Shown piece by piece: positions 5,451 through 5,549 of a stretch of DNA of 5,549 bases. The notes under the pieces are model-generated. The model did not search any database and was not told the origin of the DNA. It worked only from the letters and a program-made list of their open reading frames with translations. The position numbers were made by a program, and so were the translations under genes. How positions within the stretch are numbered: position 1 is the stretch's first letter; the number at the start of each line of letters is the position of its first letter. This DNA comes from Methanobacteriota archaeon. GTDB lineage: Archaea > Halobacteriota > Syntropharchaeia > JACQPP01. The stretch spans positions 1 to 5,549 of the forward strand of contig JACQPP010000016.1 in the NCBI GenBank assembly GCA_016207465.1, written 5' to 3'.

Positions 5451-5455
5451 ATAAA
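5451..5455 (+). promoter_or_regulatory. TATA-like ATAAA, possible leaderless promoter
   Basis: ATAAA in CCATAAACC is centred 25 bases before the ATG at 5478, which is about the distance from a TATA box to a transcription start in archaea. This would give a leaderless mRNA, consistent with no Shine-Dalgarno before that ATG. The match is short, so confidence is low. Confidence 0.3.
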
Positions 5456-5477
5456 CCCCCGCCCCTTCTACCTTTTG

Positions 5478-5549
5478 ATGAGGGGATGGAACAGACCGAA
5501 ATCGCCATCGGCCTGTCCCTTCTGTGACTGCCGGAAACTCTGGAGAAAC
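5478..5549 (+). CDS. Start of a zinc-ribbon protein, possibly archaeal integrase/transposase (runs off right edge)
   Basis: Twenty-four codons are visible, beginning MRGWNRPKSPSACPFC and continuing DCRKLWRN, open to the window edge. The CPFC-x-CRKLWRN pattern resembles the first knuckle of the zinc ribbon found at the N-terminus of some archaeal tyrosine recombinases and transposases, where CPxCGSxxLWKDG-like sequence precedes a CRxCG knuckle. That comparison is from memory and rests on very few residues. The preceding 80 bases are visibly less GC-rich than the rest of the window, and a transposase fragment lies just upstream, so the neighbourhood fits mobile DNA. A short spurious frame cannot be excluded. 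Confidence 0.35.
   Translation, partial: MRGWNRPKSPSACPFCDCRKLWRN

Overview
The window is GC-rich (by eye about two thirds G+C) and archaeal. It holds a proteasome beta subunit next to the archaeal CPSF-type ribonuclease, BRE/TATA-type promoters, few Shine-Dalgarno sites, and a tandem set of single-domain KaiC-like ATPases. The proteasome beta sequence reads very much like the Thermoplasma acidophilum protein, so I infer a GC-rich member of Thermoplasmatota. That placement rests on recalled similarity only.

Layout. On the minus strand (1-1815) are psmB, then a 110-base GC-rich gap with no promoter-like sequence, then the first 356 codons of aCPSF1/FttA, which runs off the left edge. These two housekeeping genes probably share the psmB promoter. 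A compact divergent control region (1816-1970) carries one TATA-like box in each direction, with a perfect 16-bp GC palindrome between them. On the plus strand, 1971-5110 holds four KaiC/RAD55-type ATPases, called A, B, C and D here. A and B are one paralogous pair (about 54% identical in my hand alignment) and C and D another (about 58%). A is separated from B by a 213-base non-coding interval packed with hairpins; B, C and D are 17 and 12 bases apart and probably form one transcript. The right end (5111-5549) looks like an accessory junction: a 5'- and 3'-truncated transposase zinc-finger fragment of IS66 type, a short lower-GC stretch, and the first 24 codons of a new zinc-ribbon protein with a possible leaderless promoter.

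How the genes may work together. FttA and the proteasome are core transcription-termination and protein-turnover machines. The KaiC-like proteins are RecA-fold ATPases expected to assemble into hexameric rings. The two pairs differ in their active sites: A and B have a canonical Walker A (GK[T]) and an acidic pair after beta-strand 2, while C and D have Met in place of the Walker A glycine before Lys (TMKS) and Glu-Gln in place of Glu-Glu. The most interesting reading is a multi-subunit KaiC-like signalling or switch module made of two distinct ATPase types. No partner such as a receiver, kinase, KaiB or archaellum protein is visible here, so the function is unknown.
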